Shown here one piece after another: positions 57,936 through 64,000 of a stretch of DNA of 64,000 bases. The notes below the pieces were generated by a model that was not told the origin of the DNA, did not search any database, and worked only from the letters and a program-made list of their open reading frames with translations. The position numbers and the translations under genes were made by a program. How positions within the stretch are numbered: the stretch's first letter is position 1; every line of letters starts with the position of its first letter. The stretch comes from Paguma larvata (Eukaryota; Chordata; Mammalia; Carnivora; Viverridae), in assembly GCA_030068075.1 (NCBI GenBank), contig CM057826.1, positions 99,499,804-99,563,803 on the forward strand. Reading direction: 5' to 3'.

Positions 57936-58659
57936 ACTAACCTGTATACTACTCCAGAAAGCAAATCGAGCTTGGAAATAATTGTTGGCCAAAAAGAGTA
58001 TTTTAAAAACATGTGCAATATCATATTTCGGTCAAAGAACAAGGACACTGACAGCGAGTTCACCTAGCAAAGGTCTACTCAGTCTGGTTCTAGGAACTTG
58101 ACATCATGTACTTTGAGCTGATGGCCAGGCTCCAACCTCAAAGGCCAAGAACATGGATGGACCCACACAGCAAAACTAAAACAGGTCACTCTTCAGCTGC
58201 CAACACTCAAAATGAGATCACTTGTTTGGTAAGTGATCAGTGTATTTCCAACTTACTACTGGTCATCACAAGCAAGAAGTTTGGTTTGAATGTAAAATTC
58301 AACATATCCCACACAGAACTCAACAATACCCTTCCTTTTCAAAGCTGCTTATCCTCAAACCTGTGTGTTAGTTACTGGTCCCACTGACCACCAAGTTGCT
58401 GCAGCTGAAAACTCTGATCAAGGTTTGTTCTGCTTCTCTTCCTTCATCCCAGCAACCACTCGCCATAAGCCTCTATATGACAACAGGCATATAAATAAAA
58501 TAAAAAGACAAAGAGACCAAATAAAATGCTGTATACAATACTGATTTCATATTGAGAGCCATAACAGTATTGTTATAATTATTGGTTTTCTTACTTTTCT
58601 CATTGTTTTGTAGGCAGACTTACCACCTGGAGTATTTTAAATGACTATAGGTCAATGAA
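57936..58659. other. No gene or repeat recognised
   Basis: Unassigned. The 93-codon plus frame at 58106-58387 has no recognisable domain. Confidence 0.45.
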
Positions 58660-59420
58660 AAAAAAAAAAAACACGAATAGATCAATGGTAAAGCGGGCAA
58701 AGACTATGAGCAGTCAATTCACAGAAATAACACAGATGACCTGTATACTTCTCTAAAGAATCTCTATGGAGCAAAGATTAGGGAAATGCAGATTAAAATT
58801 AGATAATTTCCACCCATCAGGTTGGTTTTTAAAACAGGATAATATTTAGTTTTTATCAGGTGGTGGTAAAAGGGATGTCTGGGACAAGCCATACTTGAAA
58901 TATGCATACCTTTGGACTCAGAAATTCTACCTCTTAGTGACTATCCCTGAGAAAGTTTTATGCTTTGTGCATAAGAAAGCATGCATAAAGCTAGTTCACG
59001 GACACATTTTCTGTGGTAGCAAAAAAAAAGGGGGAGGGATAACTTAAATGTAGATCTGTTGAAAAAAAATAGCAAATTATGGTATATCTATTCTAAAATA
59101 TTGAAAAACAAAAACATGGAAAGTGTTTAAAAATTCTAACTTAGAAAATCTCTATACATTAAGTGGAAAAAAACTAGTGTGTCCAATTAAAACAAAGTAC
59201 AATTTAGCTGTATCACATTTATAGTTATGTCATTGTATAGAAACAGCTCTAGAAGGATCCTTATTCATAACTAAGAGTAGAGAGTGATAAATGTCATGGC
59301 GTGAGGGGGATGAAGGAGAGAAGGGCACTGTTGGTGTAATTCCCTATTTGAATTTGCTTAATGGGAATGGCCATGTTAATTATTTAACTATAATATGGTA
59401 ACAATTTAAAAAACATGGCT
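58660..59420 (+). repeat. Old L1M fragment, sense
   Basis: It begins after an A run. 'gggaaatgcagattaaaatt', 'cacccatcaggttgg', 'ctcagaaattctacctctt' and 'tagcaaattatggtatatc' follow the L1 ORF2 3' end and 3' UTR, with many indels. Confidence 0.75.
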
Positions 59421-59479
59421 GATAACATTTTATCATCATTCTGGGATGAAAATACCTGACTGTAACTAATATGGACCTG

Positions 59480-59650
59480 TTTGTATCATCTAAAGTAATG
59501 CTCCTCCAAGCGAGATTTATAAGTTACCTTTATTAGAATCCTTAGGGGTGCCTGGAAAAAAAAGGGGAAAAATACAAATGGGCCCGGGCCCCATTCCTAA
59601 ATTTAAGATGTGGGATGGTCCCAGCAATTTGTATTTAACAAATTCACGAT
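59480..59650 (+). repeat. Possible MER5A-type fragment
   Basis: 'ccgggccccattcctaaattt' and 'cccagcaatttgtatttaac' resemble the MER5A interior. Ends are not clear. Confidence 0.4.
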
Positions 59651-60685
59651 CAGAGCAGGAAAACCACAGGAGCAGGGAATTACCTTTATTTGGGTGTCAT
59701 TGCCCATTGAATGGTTTTGAATTCCTGGTGCTCTTTAAAGAGAACAGAAAATAAGGCCAGATTCACCTGGGGTAGGAACAGGAGACTGTAATTTAGTAGC
59801 TAAATTTTCAAAAATGCTGCCCAGCCACCTGTGTCTGTGGATGCAGGTGCTCACCTGTGTGTCTACCTGAAGTGGTTACTCGTACTCGAATCCACAGCTG
59901 CCAAATCTGCACCAATTCAGAGTAGGTTCAAGACTCTGTTTTCTATTCTGCCTCCTACTTCCAGGGTTTGGGCTTCTGCTCTTAACTATGGTTCTACCTT
60001 TTTCTTAGTATTCTCTAAGGAGATTTCTGTCTGCTAGCCAATAGAGATTGAAGGGAAAAAACAGCCACCTGGGCTTTAGCTAGCATACGACTTAGACATT
60101 ATGATTTCCTATTTACCTGTGTCTTTTTCAGGACTGTCAGCTAGTCAAAGACAGAGCTAATAAGTGCTGTTTCTCCAGCAACCAGCATCATTCCTGCTGA
60201 CCCATATTAGGTACTATGCTCTTTACTACAAGGTTTTTGTTTGTTGGTTTGTTTGTTTTTCATAATCCAGTCTTGAAATTAGGCTGTCAGATGAAAACTC
60301 CCTCCGTGCCCCCAAATTCTCTCCCCTGCTTTTTACTTAAAGCATCTATTGTGTCTTCTTGACTTGGATCAATGCAATGGAGGTGATTTACTAATATCAC
60401 GCTTTTTAGAAATGTGCCTACTCCATCTTCCAGATTATCTTGCTTTCAATTCTTTCAAAATGTTTTACTTCCAATTCTTTTAACATTATTTATATACCTC
60501 TCTTATAATACCACATTTTGCTAAAATTATTAAATATTTATTTAGGTGTCTGTTTCCCTTCCCTGGGCTGTCTGTTCCTTTAAGCCAGCCAATGGCCCCA
60601 GTGCCTGGCACCTAGAAGGTGTCCTTGAGCATTTTACACAACTGAGGAATTTCTCAGTTTTAATTTCTGTGCTTATTCCTGATAT
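59651..60685. other. No gene or repeat recognised
   Basis: Unassigned, AT-rich towards 60480-60545. Confidence 0.45.
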
Positions 60686-60693
60686 GACAACAC

Positions 60694-60899
60694 CTCTTTT
60701 TTTTAATCAGAAAAGAAAGAGACAGAGAGAAACCATGAGCAGGGGAGAGGGGGAGAGAGAGAGGGAAAGAGACAATCTTAAGCAAGCTCCACACTCAGCA
60801 TGGAGGCAGACACGGGACTCGATAACACAACCCTGGGATCATGACCTGAGCTGAAACTAAGAGGTGGACACTCAACCGACTGAGACACTCAGGTGCTCG
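60694..60899 (-). repeat. Can-SINE, older
   Basis: Antisense copy ending 'gactgagacactcaggtgc'. TSD 'gacaacac' at 60686-60693 and 60900-60907. Confidence 0.9.
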
Positions 60900-60907
60900 G
60901 ACAACAC

Positions 60908-61854
60908 TTTAAAAAAACAAACAACAAAAACCCATAATTTAAAGAATATAGACTACTTTGGAGGGAAATAAACTCAGCTGAATTTTTTCTAAAGATAGAA
61001 TCTCAAAGACACCCTGAAAATCATCAGTGGGATAGCTCCAGTAGTTAAAAATAAGTACGATACTCATTTCAAACGATGCTTTCACTTCAGCAGATCATTC
61101 ATTTCTAAAGACCTTGAAATCAATCCCACAATTACAATGAATCAATTCCTGCCTTTAACACTATGGCAAAGAATGGACAGAAGCAATTTTTTCTGCAGGT
61201 ATGTAGGGTGGCATGGTAGGGGTACAGTGGTCTGGGAAGATATCTCTAAGCTCCAGATAACAAGAGAGAGCTAGACACACAAAACAAAGATTTAAGGACA
61301 GAGAATTCCCAACTCTTTGATAACAAAATGTAAACTTTCTTTAGAAGTCGTGTGTATAGCACTTTATCAATTTTATACCAAATCATGTTGCCCTACCCTA
61401 GCCACCTGCCCTGCTAAGGAAGTGAGGTGCTGGTATTTTTAGCTTTCCAACTAGAAGGGACCATTCCACCATATTAGGGAGAAAAATCCCCCCTTGGTCA
61501 TTCACTGAACTGGTAATCTTGGGAAATAAACTTTGGTAAACCCCACAAGTTAGACTCTGTGCCACAGTAGTAGTGATTTTATTTTTGGTAAAAACCAACC
61601 TCCGCTCTCCCCTGATCTTCGCATGTGAGTTTCTCTCAACCAAATTCTGTAGACCACAGGACTCCTTCCCCCCTCCCCCACTCCCAGTTGTCAAGGTTTT
61701 TGCAATATCACACATTCCCTACTCAGTCGGCCGAGGGCGCTCACTTTTCCTCTTTGAAAACTGGGCAAACTTAATAATCCCTAAGCATCTGGGCTGAAAT
61801 TAGAAAATCATTCTTTTAACGAAAAAGCCAGTAAATAGGAATATCATACGTGTC
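60908..61854. other. No gene or repeat recognised
   Basis: Unique-looking. The minus frame 61398-61715 (105 codons) has no domain. Sequence becomes more CpG-containing near 61725-61742 ('tcggccgagggcgctcac'). Confidence 0.45.
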
Positions 61855-62230
61855 AAGGAGCAGGGATCGCAGCTTGTGCTGATCTCAGAGAAGCTGTCCA
61901 GCTCTTCCAGAGCTCCCATCTGCCAGGGAGGTAGAGTCTCGATGGTCTGCGGCCTGGCTTCCAGGCCCTCCTAGAACGGTCCTCAGAGCCAGGTGCTGCA
62001 GGCGCCACCCCCAGAGCTCTATTCCAAGCCCCTGCAGCCTGCGCTTTGCCGGCAGATGGTCTCAGTTTCCAACCATGTGATACAATGTTCCGCCAATTGC
62101 CGGCCGGCAAGGAGAGGGTGGAGAAGTCAGCTATTGGCTAGAACAGGGGCAGAAGACCACCTGCCATTGGCTGTTGCTGTTGCTACCCTAGCGAGAGCCA
62201 CTACAGTGCTAGAATTGGGATCTCAGCATG
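61855..62230. promoter_or_regulatory. CpG-enriched block with CCAAT motifs, candidate promoter
   Basis: By eye this stretch has about ten CpGs in some 320 bases, well above its neighbours outside SINEs and the young L1. CCAAT-type sites occur at 62093-62097 (ccaat) and, inverted, at 62133-62137 and 62166-62170 (attgg). An overlapping NF-Y-like 'ccattggct' is seen at 62164. No TATA box is obvious. I see no recognised coding exon next to it; the 85-codon minus frame 61853-62110 is Ala/Arg/Trp-rich and unknown. Confidence 0.4.
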
Positions 62231-62425
62231 GAACCCCCAGTAATAAAACATCATCCAGTCACTCTAAACTCTGGTAATTTTCTTTAATGTTATTTGCGAT
62301 GCAAAAGCACCATTGTAGAGGGCACAGAATTTGTCCTTAAAGAGAATAAGAGATTCATATGTAGAAGGAGCTTACAGTCCTATATGTGTGTGAATATTGT
62401 ATGTGTGTATGAATATATGCATGCA

Positions 62426-62700
62426 CATACAGGTATCCCCCGCTTTCCGAAAGTGTGCATTAATGCCACTTCACTTTTTATGGAAAACCTACATGAATAT
62501 GGTAAAGGCTTTTTTCCTAAAAAGGATTTTTCCTAAAATTCCCCTTTGTATTTCTCTTGGTGAGGGAAGACAGGTACTAATTTAGGTCTTTCATAAAAGC
62601 TAATTGGCTTAACAGCAAAACTTCCGAAAGCTGAAGATACTCTACTTTGTGCCATTTCTGCTTACTGAAAGTCTCACAGGAATGCTGTGCTTTGGGATGG
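62426..62700. mobile_element. DNA-transposon-like fragment
   Basis: It begins 'acaggtatcccccgctttcc' and continues 'gaaagtgtgcattaatgcc', 'cttccgaaagctgaag', a motif set I associate with a mammalian DNA transposon family of the 'caggtatcccccgc' type. The family name is not secure and the right end is unclear. Confidence 0.5.
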
Positions 62701-63395
62701 GAGGGGAAACGTGTACCAATGTATAATTAACGTGTGTACAATAATAATACATGTGTGATTATTTGTATGTTGGTCTCTTCAGACTGTAAGAACAAGTCAC
62801 TATTTTTCTTTTTAACCTTCATAGATTTAAAGCCTAAGAGTGTGCCTGATACATAGTAGATGCTCAACAAACATTTCATGAATGAACCTATTTGCCCCCA
62901 AACAACCTCAAGGTTTAGTATAAAATTGAATGCATCATTCAGTTGATGTAGTAGACTATCATGTTAAAAATCATGTTATTTGTGAGATAAAAGTTAGAAA
63001 CACACGCAGCCAATAAATCATAAAAATTACTATAAAAGCAAATTATATATGTGTGTATTAAAAATGTAGGCAGATGTATACTCTGATAATGACATGGATG
63101 TTAAACCAAGTCACCTGAAATGCTTCATGTCTACTTCTCCAATGGTCTACACTGGTTTAAAATATTAAAAACTCAAATCTGAATAATTTTGCTCATACCT
63201 CTATACACAATTCCTAAAATATCACCTGAGAATCAATATTTGTTGAGAGTATAAAATAGCCTTTTTTTTGATTGCTTAGGCAAATCCTCAGGCTGTCCTG
63301 AGGATGTATAAATTTTGCTTCTAAAAAAGATAAAAAAAATCTTCTTTTCCATGTGCCTGATTATTGAGAATCAAGATACAAACGTCTGTTTTTCT
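62701..63395. other. Mostly unassigned; MIR/L2-like tail at 62830-62890
   Basis: 'gtgcctgatacatagtagatgc' and 'tcaacaaacatttcatgaatg' are a MIR or L2 3' end. The rest is AT-rich with nothing recognised. Confidence 0.5.
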
Positions 63396-63399
63396 CATG

Positions 63400-64000
63400 C
63401 ATTAGTTTTCTGTTGTTGTATAATGAGTAAGTTTAGCAGCTGAAAACAATGCCCATTCACTAGCTGCTAGTTGTATATGTCAGTACTCCTTCATGGCATA
63501 ACTGGATTCTCTGCTCAGGGTATCACAAGACAGAAATCAAGGTATTGTCTCGACTGAGTTCTCATCTAGAGACTTCGGAGGAAAATCCACCTTCAAACTC
63601 ATTCTAGTTATTGGCAGAATTCATTTCCTTGCAGGTGTAGGACTCAGGGTTTTTTGTTTTTGTTTTTGTTTTTTGTTGTTGTTGTTGTTGTTTTTGGCTT
63701 GTCAGCTGCAGCTAGGGACTGCTCTTAGCTTCTACAAGTAACCCACACTCCTTGCCACATGGCCCCCTCCACCTTCAAGCCAGCCTTCAAATCATATCAA
63801 ATCCCTCTGCACTACAAATTTATGGTTTTTCTGTCTTTGATCTCTAGATGCAGATTTAGAGGTCTTATTTGATAAGGTCTCACCTACCTGGATAATCTCC
63901 CCCTCTTAAGCTCAATTGGTTTAAGAACTGAATTATACCTGCAAAATTCCTGTTACCATATTAGAGCGACATAATCATGGAAGTGACATGTCATTATATT
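63400..64000 (-). repeat. ERVL-MaLR-like LTR, antisense, running off the window
   Basis: 'gcattagttttctgttgttg', 'ctctgctcagggtatcacaag', 'gaaatcaaggtattgtctcg', 'ccttgccacatggccccctcc' and 'tacctggataatctcccc' follow the antisense order of a MaLR-like LTR. A (TTG)n/T-rich tract lies inside at 63650-63695. The element is cut by the window end. Confidence 0.6.

Noticed and set aside
57764..58063. 99-codon minus frame as a gene
   Set aside because: It is part of the SNRPE pseudogene joined by chance to flanking sequence.
1..64000. CRISPR arrays, operons, phage or other prokaryotic systems
   Set aside because: The repeats are dispersed SINE/LINE copies with TSDs; there are no spaced identical short repeats, and the sequence is plainly mammalian.

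Overview
The window is gene-poor nuclear DNA from a mammal, most likely a cat or close feliform carnivore. The main evidence is about twenty copies of a tRNA-Lys-derived Can-SINE in the form usual in cats: a head like 'gggtgcctgggtggctcag', a body like 'gagcctggagcctgcttc', a CT-rich stretch, and an 'aataaataaa' plus A tail. Older layers shared by placental mammals (MIR, L2, L1M, ERVL-MaLR LTRs, MER5A, MER20, Tigger and hAT relics) fill much of the rest. I found no bacterial-type genes, operons, CRISPR arrays or rRNA genes, and no exon chain of a recognisable host protein gene. Repeat family names come from memory of consensus sequences, not from a database search. Most repeat borders are accurate to roughly 10-30 bases; those with target-site duplications (TSDs) are exact to a few bases.

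The main feature is a young LINE-1 at 1629-6841 (+). It is flanked by a perfect 16-bp duplication (1613-1628 and 6842-6857) and ends in an unbroken A run of 39. Both reading frames are open: ORF1 (1764-2657, 297 aa) has a coiled coil, RRM and C-terminal domain, and ORF2 (2654 or 2705 to 6628) has the endonuclease catalytic set, the reverse transcriptase with FADD, and the Cys-rich end. Only about 135 bp of 5' UTR remain, so this copy lacks most of an L1 promoter. A second, internal A run followed by a 25-bp segment before the final tail looks like a short 3' transduction.

Layout: 1-1612, SINE, MaLR-type LTR and L2-like debris; 1613-6857, the young L1; 6858-12000, mostly unassigned; 12010-17380, MIRs, an older antisense L1, L1M pieces, MER5A and a SINE; 19096-20835, a hAT transposon relic carrying transposase-derived sequence and split by two SINEs; 20935-25865, MER20, LTR, MIR and nested SINEs; 26650-31010, antisense L1M pieces with SINEs; 31077-31148, a 72-nt alternating purine-pyrimidine tract; 31149-40810, scattered MIRs, SINEs and an MLT1 LTR; 40825-41778, a pair of opposed SINEs, the second carrying a very large GA-rich polypurine array; 42585-43812, an LTR and a Tigger-like element; 43815-48700, repeat-poor; 48720-53870, L1M, SINEs and an RPL23A processed pseudogene; 53871-60900, MIRs, an SNRPE processed pseudogene, L1M and a SINE; 61855-62230, a locally CpG-enriched block with CCAAT motifs, the only promoter-like stretch; 62426-64000, DNA-transposon-like and LTR-like sequence running off the edge.

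The only genes with intact coding capacity are the two L1 proteins. They would act together as an RNP: ORF1p coats the L1 RNA, while ORF2p nicks DNA and reverse-transcribes. The other open frames appear to be chance frames or shadows in repeats. I did not find an undescribed multi-gene system. The points most worth a second look are the protein-intact but promoter-poor L1 with its candidate 3' transduction, the giant polypurine tract, the Z-DNA-prone tract and the CpG block.
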